Source: Euleptes europaea (taxonomy: Eukaryota > Chordata > Lepidosauria > Squamata > Sphaerodactylidae). Taken from it: a DNA stretch of 64,000 nucleotides. The DNA is taken from positions 2,554,501 to 2,618,500 of the forward strand of contig NC_079332.1 in NCBI RefSeq assembly GCF_029931775.1, in the 5' to 3' direction. Shown in pieces: positions 33,273-44,900 of the stretch. Made by a program: the position numbers and the translations under genes. Below the pieces are notes generated by a model. The model was not told where the DNA came from. It made no database searches and worked only from the letters and a program-made list of their open reading frames with translations. Positions within the stretch are counted from its first letter, which is position 1. Each line of letters begins with the position of its first letter.

Positions 33273-33938
33273 TAGGGTCGCCAGCCTCCGGGTGGGGAAA
33301 GACCTGGAGATTTTTGGGGTGGAGCCTGAGGAGGGCGGAGTTTGTGGAGGGGAGGGGCTTCAATGCCATAAAAGTCCAATTGCCAAAGCGGCCGTTTTCT
33401 CCAGGGGAACTGTCCTCTATCAGCTGGAGGACAGTTTTTTTTTTAAAATATTTTTTAGTGCTTTTATTGTATTTATGTAGTATGCAGAAGGGAGAAAAGG
33501 GAAAATTCACTTCCATCTGCAATAGAGTGTTCTCTTTGGTCGATATTGTGTGTGTTAAGTGCCGTCAAGTCGCTTCCGACTCATGGCGACCCTATGAATG
33601 AAAGTCCTCCAAAATGTCCTGCCTTTGACAGCCTTGCTCAGATTGATATTATACATTCAGAAAACAGATTTTAAACTTATTACACTTAATTCAATGTACT
33701 AATTTCTATCCTAATCTTATTCAGTTAAAAAATTATTTAAAAAATCAAATAAATGAATCAAATATACTCCTTAAGCATAAAAAACAGTCGCTAACATAGA
33801 AAGGAATAACGCTGTAGATGTACCGTAATTACCATTTCTCTAAGAATTGCTCGTTGTTTAAGTGAATCAAATATAATTGTAAGTATAGACGTCAGTTGTA
33901 ATAGCGGGAGATCTCCAGGTCGGAGGTTGGCAACCCTA
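33273..33938. mobile_element. hAT-type TIR element interrupted by ~460 bp
   Basis: The left part (33273-33430) starts TAGGGTCGCCAGCCTCCGGG. The right part (about 33893-33938) ends GGAGGTTGGCAACCCTA. The insert holds T-rich sequence and, at 33549-33645, a LINE 3' end complement (GTGCCGTCAAGTCGCTTCCG). Confidence 0.6.
33549..33645 (-). repeat. RTE/BovB- or L2-like LINE 3' fragment
   Basis: GTGTGTTAAGTGCCGTCAAG through ACAGCCTTGCTCAG matches the fragments at 14905 and 58725. Confidence 0.6.
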
Positions 33939-34009
33939 TTCTAAGTTGGTTATCCAAGGTTGGGTAGAAAGAATACATATATATATGTATATAAAATATA
34001 ATTTATTAG

Positions 34010-34330
34010 AAGCGCTAAGTAAAGGTTAAAATATTTTAAAACATTAAAATAGCACAATGGCATTTCCTAGGGTTGATCTCTGTAACCACATACCAAACGT
34101 GTTTCGGCCTATTGGGCCATCAGTGGTCAATTAAAACCCATGTTAAGCCTGCACACATTTACAGAAATAAATACATATACAGACAGTTTAAATCAAACCA
34201 GGCATGTGTATAGGTTGTAAAATCTATTACCAATTACTCAAACATCTGGTCAGATTGGTTCTAGTTGTAATACTGGTTAGTATATGTCTCTCATATACTA
34301 TGTGTGCAGGAATCAACCTAGTAGAGCAGG
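34010..34330 (-). mobile_element. Possible Penelope-like element fossil with hammerhead-like core
   Basis: The minus strand at about 34101-34124 reads CTGATGGCCCAATAGGCCGA then AAC: a CTGAT start, a GGCC/GGCC stem and GAAAC. This resembles, but does not exactly match, the hammerhead core carried in the terminal repeats of Penelope-like retroelements. Boundaries and family are uncertain, and no reverse transcriptase is visible. It is a broken fossil. Confidence 0.3.
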
Positions 34331-34334
34331 ACCC

Positions 34335-35225
34335 CAAAGATCATCGGGACACAGGTGTGTCACAAGGCCAGGAGGAACAAGACAAGCTGGGAGAGGAAAC
34401 TGGGAGTCAAGACGGCAGATTTGGGTTTGCCTCTGGTGCCCGCTGCTCAGTCATGGTATTTGTTTAAAAGTACTAAGCATGGGGGGGGAAAAACAATATA
34501 AACTTGTCCAGTGTTAACCTCGGTCAGATTCCTGCATTATCTATTGAGGAGGGGGACAGTACCTGGCGCTTCTTAAGTGGACCCCGAACAGTAAAAACGG
34601 TTCAGGAGAGGGGTGCGCTCCGCTTCTCCCAGCCACTGAATCCTGATGGTGCGGCTGTGCAAGTTTAATACCGCCCGAGAACCACAACCACCCCCACCCG
34701 TTTCCCAAGCTAGCATTATTACAGCAGTTACGGTCTTAACAAAGGTAGAAGCCTGCAGAACAAGTTTCTGTGCCCTAGGAACCCGATTCGGGCCACGTTT
34801 GCAAAAAAGCATCCTCGCTTTAGGTGTGCCGTGCTTGGAAAACGTTGGATCAGACTTCTGTCTGATCAGAACTTTCCATCGTTGGGGTAGCAGAAGAGGT
34901 GCGTCTATTCCTTGTTCTGTCCCAGGACCAGTGGGGGGAATGGATCTAAAAATATTGGTTGCCAGGAGACAAAAGGCCACAACTATAAGGCTGTTGTTTA
35001 ATTTTTATAAGAAATAGTTTTCAAAAAGCACACAGGTGGGGTAAAAGGTACAATTAAAATTCCCAACTAAGCTTCATTGTGTAGTCACAATAGTGATACT
35101 GGCCTCACATAACCTGAACCAGAATGATTTTTTTCAGAGTTATTTATCGTATTCTTCGACATAAAGTATCCTCAAAAAGTGATTTTATTTTTTAAAATTA
35201 TTAAAATAGTAACACAATGTAAATT
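34335..35225. other. Spacer upstream of GSPT1, nothing recognised
   Basis: No clear repeat or exon. Open frames here have no family similarity or splice context that I can support. Confidence 0.3.
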
Positions 35226-35230
35226 TTAGT

Positions 35231-35428
35231 TGCCTCTGCTTGGCATGCAGAAGGTGCTGGGTTCAATCCCCAGTGGCATCTCCAGTTAAAGGGACCAGGC
35301 AAGTAGATGATGGGAAAGACCTTTGCCTGAGACCCTGGAGAGCTGCTGCCGGTCTGAGCAGACAATGCTGACATTGATGGACTCAGAAGGGTCTCATTCC
35401 ACAGAAGGCAGCTCCACGTGTTCACCTG
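35231..35428 (+). repeat. tRNA-derived SINE, plus orientation
   Basis: From TTGCCTCTGCTTGGCATGCA to GAAGGCAGCTCCACGTGTTC. The first head bases are missing. Confidence 0.8.
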
Positions 35429-35569
35429 TGCCCTTCCCAACTTCTCCTTGCAAAAAAAAAAAACAGGAGATCAGACAAGCGGGTTCTTTTATGCTTTGTA
35501 CTGCACCGGACCCTAAAGCCCGGCATTATTTGCAAACCCTTTCATTTCCCCCTTGAGCAGCGGAAGGGA

Positions 35570-35962
35570 GTTTCCCTGCACACGCCTTAAGAAAAAGAGC
35601 CCTGGCGCGCAATGCCCGCTGGGAGTTGTAGTTCTTGCCCCAGCCGGGGCGGGGAGAACTGGAGAAGAAGGAAGCTGCGTTTCTCCCCCCCCTCCCCTGC
35701 CGCCTCGTCGCGGTGCCTCCTGGGAAGTGTAGTCCCCTCCCCCCCAAGGCCGCTCCTGCTGCAGAGCAGCCGGCGAGGCTCCGGAACTACCCAGAGGGAG
35801 GGCGGGGGGAGGAGGCGTACGGCGGCCGAGGGCGGCCATACTGGCGCGGCGTCGGCGTCGCGGCGCACGCGGAGCGGCCGGAGGAGCGAGTGCTGAGTCG
35901 GTGCCGGCCGCCGCCGCCCGCCCGCCCCTGCCCGGGGCCTCGGGAGACCCCGCGGGGCCAAG
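35570..35962 (+). promoter_or_regulatory. GSPT1 CpG-rich promoter and 5' UTR
   Basis: Very GC- and CpG-rich sequence extends into exon 1. The repeated phrases GGGAGTTGTAGTTC and GGGAAGTGTAGTCC resemble the ZNF143/SBF motif found in housekeeping promoters. No TATA box is evident. The exact start site cannot be read. Confidence 0.6.
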
Positions 35963-38900
35963 ATGGAGGCCAACGGCAGCAGCAGCGGCGGCAGCAGCGA
36001 CTCGGCGCCCGACTGCTGGGACCAGGCCGACCTCGAGCCCGGCCCGGCGGCGGCGGCCTCGGCCTCGCCCGCCGACGGGGAGGCGCCGGGCCCGGCGGCC
36101 GCCGACGGGGAGGAGGCGGGGGCGGCGGAGGAGCTGGGCGCGGCCTTCAGCCGGCACCTCAGCCTCCACGCCAGGCCCTTCGTGCCCAACGTCCACGCCG
36201 CCGAGTTCGTGCCGGCCTTCATGAGGGGCCCCGCCGACCCCACCGGCCGGCCCGCCACGCCGCCCCAGCCCCCGGCCCCCGGTGAGGCGGGGGGGGAACG
36301 TCGGGACGCGCGCACCCGTGTCTGGGGGACACGTGTCTGGGGTTGGAAGAATCGTGGGGGAGAAGCATATGGAGGAGGGTGGGGGGGGCTGCTGGTAACG
36401 TCGGGACGCGCGCACCCGTGTCTGGGGGACACGTGTCTGGGGTTTGAGGAATCGTGGGGGAGAAGCATATAAAGGAGGGCGGGGTGGGGGCTGCTGGTAA
36501 CGTCGGGACGCGCGCACCCGTGTCTGGGGGACACGTGTCTGGGGTTTGAGGAATCGTGGGGGAGAAGCATATAAAGGAGGGCGGGGTGGGGGCTGCTGGT
36601 AACGTCGGGACGCGCGCACCCGTGTCTGGGGGACACGTGTCTGGGGTTTGAAGAATCGTGGAAGAGAAGCATATAAAGGAGGGTGGGGTGGGGGCTGCTG
36701 GTAACGTCGGGACGCGCGCACCCGTGTCTGGGGTTTTAAGAATTGAGACGGCTAGGTGGACTTCCTCTGAATGGGGAGGATCCACTTAAGTATGTTCATA
36801 AGTGGATCCTCCACTTTCAGAGGAAGTCTACCTTGCTGTCTCAGAATCGTGGGGGGGAAGCATATAAAGGAGGGTGGGGTGGGGGCTGCTGGTAACATCG
36901 GGACGCGCGCACCCGTGTCTGGGGGACACGTGTCTGGGGTTTGAAGAATCGTGGGGAAGCATATGGAGGGGGGCTGCTGGTAACGCCGGGACGCGCGCAC
37001 CCGTGTCTGGGGGACACGTGTGTGGGGTTTGAAGAATCATGGGGGAGAAACATGGAGTGGGGTGGGGGCTGCTGGTAACGCCGGGACGCGCGCACCCGTG
37101 TCTGGGGTTTTAAGAATTGAGACGGCAAGGTGGACTTCCTCTGAATGGGGAGGATCCACTTGAGTATGTTCACAAGTGGATCCTCCCCATTCAGAGGAAG
37201 TCTACCTTGCTGTCTCAGATCGTGGGGGAGAAGCATATGGAGGACAGTGGGGTGGGGGTGTTAACGGGAGATGGGGGCTGCTGGTAACGTCGGGACGTGC
37301 GTGCTCGTGTCTGGGGTTTTAAGAATTGAGACAGCAAGGGAGACTTCCTCTGAATGGGGAGGATCCACTTGAGTATGTTCTTAAGGGGAACATCAGTTCC
37401 TGATCCTCCACATTCAGAGGAAGTCTACCTTGCTGTCTCAGAATCATGGGGAGAAGCGTATGGAGGACGGTGGGGTTGGGGCATTAACAGGAGATGGGGG
37501 CTGCTGGTAACGTCGGGACGCGCGCACCCGTGTCGTGTGTGGGGTTTTAAGAATCATGGGGAAGCATATGGAGGAGGGTGGGGTGGGGGCTGCTGGTAAC
37601 ATTGGGACGCGCGCACCCGTGTCTGGGGTTTTAAGAAATGAGACAGCAAGGTAGACTTGCTCAATGTGGAGGATCCACTTAAGTATGTTCATAAGTGGAA
37701 CATAAGTGGATCCTCCACATTTAGAGGAAGTTTACCTTGCTGTCTCAGAATCATGGGGGAGAAGCATATGGAGGAGGGTGGGGTGGTGGCTGCTGGTAAC
37801 GTCGGGATGCACGCACTCGTGTCTGGGGTTTTAAGAACTGAGACAGCAAGGTAGACTTCCTCTGAATGTGGAGGATCCACTTAAGTATGTTCCTAAGTGG
37901 AACATACTTAAGTGGATCCTCCACATTCAGAGGAAGTCTACCTTGCTGTCTCAGAATCATGGGGGAGAAGCGTATGGAGGACGGTGGGGTGGGGGTGTTA
38001 ACAGGAGATGGGGGCTGCTGGTAACATCGGGATGTGCGCACCCGTGTCTGGTAGATATGGGTGTGTGGGTGGTTCTTGAGAATAATGGGGGAAAAGCTTA
38101 TGGAGGAGGGGGTGGGGGTGTTAACAGGAGATGGGGGCTGCTGGTAACGCCGGGATGCGTGCACTCGTGTCTGGTGGACACGTGTGTCAGTGGAGACAGA
38201 TGGTCGCTGGAGGAGGAGGGGTTGGGTGTCAATAGAAGATGGGAGCAGCTGGTAACGTCGGGACGCGCACACTCGTGTCTGGTAGATGTGTGTGTGTGTG
38301 CGTGTTTCAGAATAAGGGAGAAAACTTGCTATGTCTGAATGTTCTGGCTCACCAGGGATGGGGTAGGATTGCCAGATCCTGGTTGGGAAACTCCTGGAGC
38401 TTTGGGGATGGAGCCTGGGGAGGACAGGGACCTCAGTGGGGGAGCTACGGGTTTTGTGAATTGGGGCTGGAGACAGCTGCTTGCTGGAGGAGGAGGGTGG
38501 GGTTGGGGTGTTAACAAGAGATGGGGGCGGCTGGTAACTTTGGGATGGGCGCACTCGTGTCTGGTAGGGGTGTGTATGTGTGTGTGTGGAGACAGCTGGT
38601 TGCTGTTGGAGGAGGCCACCCGGGGGTGAGATGGGGGGTTAACAGGAGATGGGGGTGGCTGGTAACGTTGGGATGGGCGCACTAGTGTCAGGTAGATATG
38701 GGCATGTGTGGTTTTTAAGAATAAGGGGGAGAAGCTTACGTCTGAATGTTCTGGCTCTTGTGTCACTAGAGATTGGGGGGGTATGAGTCCCAGATCGGGA
38801 AACTCCTGGAGATTTGGTGATGGAGCCTGGGGAGGACAGGGACCTCAGCGGGGTACAACGCCGTAGAGTCCACCTTCCCAAAGCAGCATAAAAAAAACTA

Positions 38901-41900
38901 TACATAACAGGAGGAGATCATTTTAAAGCTGATTAGATAGCCCACCTGTCAGTGTTAACCTAGCAGGAAGACTTCCTTGCTCTTCCACTGAGAAAGGTTT
39001 GGCCAATAAAAAGTGTATCTGTTGGTCATCTCTTCGCGCAGCACACCTTGAATCAAACCCCTAAGGCTTTTATCCCACTCTTCTTCCAAGGCATTTCAGG
39101 TGGGATATGATTTTTCATGTGTTGTGTCTTCACGCTGGACAGCCAGCGTGGTGTAGTGGTTAAGAGCGGTAGTTTGGAGCGGTGGACTCTGCTCTGGAGA
39201 ACCGGGTTTGATTCCCCCACTCCTCCACGTGAGCGGCGAAGGCTAATCTGGTGAACTGGATTTGTTTCCCCACACCTACACGTGAAGCCAGATGGGTGAC
39301 CTTGGGCTAGTCACAGCTCTCTTAGAACTCTCTCAGCCCCACCTACCTCACAGGGTGTCTGTAGTGGGGAGGGGAAGGTGATTGTAAGCCGGGTTGATCC
39401 TTCCTTAAGTGGTAGAGAAAGCTGGCATATAAAAACCAACTCCTCTTCTTCTTCCCCTGAGGAGTCTGAGTTGAAGTCACCGAGTTGATCAAAGGGGGGG
39501 GGGGGTCATGACACCGGCTGAGTAGTGGATGCTGGGTGCTGTGGTCAGTGGGACATTTTATGTTCTTTCATCATTTTTAAAAGTGGCTTGGTTTTCATTG
39601 ACCAACCTGGTGCACCTATAGTCACAGGTATCCTACCTCTGGGAAAAGGTTGAAAACCGAACAGTCCCTAACGAAAAACAACATTGCCTGGCATAAATGT
39701 TCTTCGTGTTATCAGCTAGCAGCCAGGCGGCCAGGCCACACCTCTGATACAACACTGACACGCCGGAACATTTCTTGGATTGGGAAATGCCTTCGTAGTG
39801 GCCGACGGATGGTACTACACACGGCTGGCCGAATGCGGAGCTATAGGAATTTTCCCTTCAGACCAGTGTTGTTCAACCTTTCCAGACCTGTGACCCATTT
39901 TTTTTTTTAATTTAGCTGCGTCTTTCATCATCTCTGCCTGCCTGCTTTTTGGTGCTGTCTCTTTCTCCTTCCCCGTGCCATCTCTCCCCCCGCCCCACGC
40001 CGCTTAAACAAAATCCTGAAAATCCACCACGAGTGGTGGGTGCTATGCGGTGACCCACTTGTGGGTTCCGGACCAGTGCTTTAAAGAAGAGCCCACGGGT
40101 TGTAGGTGCAGACTTCTGCCAGCAGATAATGTGGTCTTTGCACACACCGCAGGCAAGTTATATTTAGTGGTATTCCGATTGCATGCGTGGTTACTATTTC
40201 AATTTTCAGGTGTTTAAGCTTCAAGCATTCAATAGATGTTTGTCAAAATGTTATTGCACATTATAGGGCATGTTGTATGGAAATAATGACAGATTTATTC
40301 CATTTAATATCTTGGTGGTTGGAAGCCAGAGACCTCCAAGCATGGTGGAACCTATTTACAACTCACAATTACAACTAGTTTTGTGAGTTGTAATTTTGGA
40401 TATAGAGGTGTTATTTTATATTCTGTTGCTTATTGGAACCTATTTACAAACAGTTCTCTAGTCTTGGTGTTGTCCCACAGTTATCTCAAATGTATTTATT
40501 CAGCAAAAGTCTGCCGTTGTAGTCAGGAAGAAAACTCCCATAAAATATAACGAATTGGCTGTAAAGCCAGTAGCAACAGCTCAGAAATAAATTTTTTAGA
40601 AATGTTGTCTTCTTCATTTAACTGGGTAAAGATGGGCATAACTTGCAGTCTGATACTGTGCTTGTTTACTTGTAAGACTCACTGAATTAAATGGAACTCA
40701 CTCCCAATTAAGTACACATAAGATTATGGTCTTGGCTTCATGTCTCTGCTTGTATCTCCTGAATGTTGCTTCACCTTAGAGCAGAAGATGTCACAGATTC
40801 AATCTTTCCCAATGCAGGACAAGCGTCACTAGTTGAAGTTAGTAACTGCAAGCATTTGTAGATTTATTCTCCCCCCCCTTCCTGCACCTGGTCTTGTACA
40901 ACTGGCAATTCCCCGCCCTCCCCAGGTAAACCAGATAATTAAAGGTCTGTTCTCTTACATCTCAAGGATTGTACTAGCCAGGCTAAATTGCTTGGGGGGT
41001 AGTTTGACTTTTGCAAACTGCTCTAGGGCAGTGCCATTAGTGAGACATGAGCGTGCCTGGGTAGACCAGGCAAATTTCTAGGAGTGGCCCTGTTATTGCT
41101 CCCCACACCCCTGCTGTGAATAAGGGCTTGTGCAGAAGCACCATCCTGCTCCCAGTTGGCTAGGTACTGGATGTGAGTAATGCAGCCGAGGAGTTTGTGC
41201 GTCCTTCTCTTATTTATGTGCTGATAGAAAAGCTTGTGTTTTGGGGGCAGGCTTTCACTCCCTCGGGGACCTTCAAGCTGAGGACCCAGTCTCTTCTTTC
41301 CTGTGTGTGTAAAGTGCCCTCAAGACAGCTTATGGCGACCCGGAGAGCCAGCGTGGTGTAGTGGTTAAGAGCGGTGGACTCTGATCTGGAGAACTGGGTT
41401 TGATTCCCCGCTCCTCCACATGAGTGGCGGAGGCTAATCTGGTGAACTGAATTTGTTTCCCCACTCCTGCACACGATGCCAGCTGGGTGACCTTGGGCTA
41501 GTCACACTCTCTCAGCCCCACCCACCTCACAGGGTGTCTGTTGTGGGGAGGGGAAGGGAAGGTGATTGCAAGCCGGTTTGAACACCTGAAGCAGCCTTAT
41601 ACTGAATCAGACCCTTGGTCCGTCAAAGTCAGGATTGTCTACTCGGACCGGCAGCGGCTCTCCAGGATCTCAGGCAGAGGTCGTTCACATAACCTACTCA
41701 CCTAGTCCCTTTAACTGGAGATGCCGGGGATTGAACCTGGGACCTTCTGCATGCCAAGCATATGCTCTGCCACGGTCTACTCCGGTCTTCTCACAAGGTG
41801 TGGGATTTTGCTCTTACCATGCAGTTCTGGTTGCTCCAAAATGTTTTCGCCCTTCAGGATGCCTGCCCAGTGCTGCCTTTGCAGTCAGAGCTTCTCTGGC

Positions 41901-44900
41901 ACTGAACGCACAAAGCTGCCTTTGATATTTAGTCAGACCGACGGCCAGACAGTCTGTCTCCCTCAGTATTTTGGGCCCTGACTGGCAGCAGCTCTCCAAA
42001 GTCTAAGGTGTACATTTCATCAGGAGTCTGAGCCTGGGACAGTATTGCCAAACTACTAATTGTTTTAAAAAGCGCGCCCTCTTCTCTTCCCCATCCCAAG
42101 CACACATCCATGTTCTCCAATTAATGGTAAACCTGGTGGGGCGGAGAGAGCTGGTTTGATGAGTGCACCTTCCATTTTGGGTGCACTGGTTGGTGTGGCC
42201 GACCAGATTGCTTAATAATTGACTAGCGCTTATACTGATTCGGTAGAAGGCAGCTTCATGTTTTTATGTGACAAGATACACAGCCAAACCTCTGTTGCCT
42301 CCGTCACCAACCCCAAACTTTTTTTATTTTATTTAATATAAGAACTCAGCTAAGAGCATTTGTATCAAAAGTATTTGCCATCTTGGGAGCTGGTGTGCAC
42401 TTCTAATTTTGCAGGGTTGTTTCTTTCGAGGCAGATTCTCGAAAGGGAAGGTTGGAACCCTGTCTTGGCAGCTTTAAACAAACGCAAACTTAGATGGTGA
42501 TCTTCAGTAAATAGGACACTGCAGGCGTTCAAGTTGGAATGCCGAGGCCGGATAAAGCATCTCAAATGCCTAGTTGTCAGGGTGGATTTTAGAGCCTCAG
42601 AAACCAAGCGCCGAGGCCGTGTTAACACCTGTTTTCAAAATGCTTGGCTGTTTTAATTTGCATGCTGATACAGACATAGGAAATAATTTTGCGTGGCATA
42701 CAAGGTTATCTTTTCGCTGGTGAAAAAATTGTGCTACCTCCCCCACCACAAAAAAAACTCCTGAAGGGGAAAGTATCCCAGACTCTGACCCCACACAGCA
42801 CACGTCTAAACAGATATTTCCAGAGTCTTCTAACAAAGGGGTTTTTAACATTGCAATCTTCAAGAGTTCAAGGACCAGAATAATGGGGGTTCAGGTCAAA
42901 TCGAAACTCTGGACCTCTCCCCAGAGGGATTCATCTATCCACTTCTGTGACCATCTTTCAAGGAGTGATGACTTTTTGTTTTGTTCTGTTTGGTGTTCCG
43001 TCAGTGTTAGTGGCTTCCTAGAGGCACCTGGTTGGCCACTGTGTGAACAGACTGCTGGGCTTGATGGGCCTTGGTCTGATCCAGCATGGCCTTTCTTATG
43101 TTATGTTATCCTTTCTTCCTGCCCAATGTGTCAATTGTTGTTTTAATATTTTTTATGTGTATTTTAGCTCTGGTTTTAATGGTGTGTTTTGCCTTGGTTT
43201 TAATGAGTTTTTCCCCCCAGGTGTGATCTTATTGATGTTTTGATTTGTTAGCTGCCTCGGTGGCTCTTACAAGGGCAGAAAAGTGGGATATAAATTTCGT
43301 TTAGTAAAAATAAATTTAAAAAATCGTTAAAAAAATAAGTCCCTATAAACCTTTGCTTACTTTGATCATGGATATAATGGCTGTTTGGGTTCTTGAAGCT
43401 GCATTGCAGTTCTATATGGTGTTTGTTTCATTGTCAAATCTCTTAATTTCTTTTAAGGGGCATCTGCGGAAACATCACAAGAGGAACAGCCCTTGTCTTG
43501 TGACGGTAATGTTATTTGTTGGAAAAATCCGACGCAGAGCTAATTGTGGGAAACGTGCAGTGATTAAACGTTTGCTAAACTTGTCATCTGCTATAAAGGA
43601 CTGTTTTAAGTGGGACAGCCGAATTCCTGTTAAATATATAATGTGCTTCTGTTTCTTTAGGACTGAACACTGCAGTCAGTATGGAAATCTCTGAACCAGT
43701 TGGTAAGAGAAGTGATGCGATGTGGCGAGAAATTTGTTTGGGTAGCACCGGGCTTGCTCTATTATATGGGTAATTGAATAGCTTCCTAACTGGGAACTCA
43801 GCAGTTCCGTTGTGACCGAAGGACGGGAGGTTATTTTGTGCCCAAATCAAACAGTTCTTAACTGGACACAGGAGTATATTTGCATTGAGTTTTGTTGCCC
43901 ATTTCAGAATTCTCTGGGGGGAAAATATTTTTTTTAAAAATTTGAAGCAACTCACCTGTGTAAAGGCAGGGTAACTGGTGTTTACAGATCATTTGAACTT
44001 GAATATTTGTTGTGCGGGAAGGCAGCTGTACATTGGCTCTCAGAAGCAGCTTGAACTCGCTTGCGTTTCTCCCTTTTCTGAAACTCTATGATTCCGAGGT
44101 GGTTTTCCACACATCTTTTTTCCCAGCTGAAAATGCCGTTGGGTTGAAATAGTCCGTTAATTCCCTAGAGCCGTAGTTGGATTGCTCTTTTTGCAGAAAT
44201 CATATCCAGGTTAGAACACAGCTTTGAATAACAGAACCTCTCAAATCACTGGAACAAAGTCAGAAAAACTGGAAACAGCAACATTCTAAGTGTCGAGAAG
44301 GGAAACGCCCCTGGTTTTCAAGACCAGATTCTTTTTTTCTTGGGGTGGGGGAGAGAGACGGTGGAAAAAAAGGCTTTGCCCTTCCTTTAAAATGACCTTT
44401 TCAAAACTCAATTCCAGTAGAAAACGGAGAAACCGAAATGTCCCCGGAAGATTCGTGGGACCACAAAGAAGAAGCCCTCGAGTCTGAACTCGGAGGGGGA
44501 CCCTCCGGAGATGCAGGAACTATTGAAGAGGGCGCCCAGGAGATGATGGAGGAGGAGGAGGAGATACCAAAACCCAAATCCATGGTAGCGCCACCAGGTG
44601 CTCCCAAAAAAGAACACGTAAACGTAGTATTCATTGGACATGTAGGTAAGTTGCAGAGAGTTGTAGGGAAAGGGGCGGAGGGGTTCCGATCCTCAGGGGG
44701 AGGCCTTCTTCAGGGCTTCCTGGGTGCAGTTATCAGATGTTAGCAGACTAAGGGCTAGACTCATAAGGCGCCAGGCGTTGCATATGCAGAGTACCCAGAG
44801 CGTTTTTTGGGGAGCAATCAGGCACATACGTCCGCCCTGTCAGAACTGAAACGACACTGTGGGAGAAGAAGGCATTGAAGCCTCCCCCCCATGCACTAAT

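Larger units (their letters stand above)
36297..38770 (+). repeat. ~102-bp tandem array in GSPT1 intron 1
   Basis: Units of about 100-102 bp begin GTCGGGACGCGCGCACCCGT, then GTCTGGGGGACACGTGTCTG, TTTGA(A/G)GAATCGTGGGG, AGAAGCATATAAAGGAGGG and GGGGGCTGCTGGTAAC. The first five units (36299-36725) are nearly identical; later ones are more diverged, have a GTTAACAGGAGATGGGGGCT variant and continue to about 38770. Seven CACGTG sites occur at 36330, 36430, 36532, 36634, 36927, 37015 and 38179. Five units carry a palindromic insert. The array begins 15 bases after the exon 1 donor. Confidence 0.92.

Noticed and set aside
34580-34605. Retroviral tRNA-primer site (GGACCCCGAACAGT)
   Set aside because: A short partial resemblance with no LTR beside it; likely chance.
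31530-35962. NTAN1 between PDXDC1 and GSPT1
   Set aside because: No exon resembling NTAN1 was found on either strand; the interval is UTR, repeats and unassigned sequence.
35513-36785. 402- and 361-codon minus-strand ORFs across GSPT1 exon 1 and intron 1
   Set aside because: They are antisense to a conserved coding exon and the satellite; their residues are translations of the ~102-bp unit.
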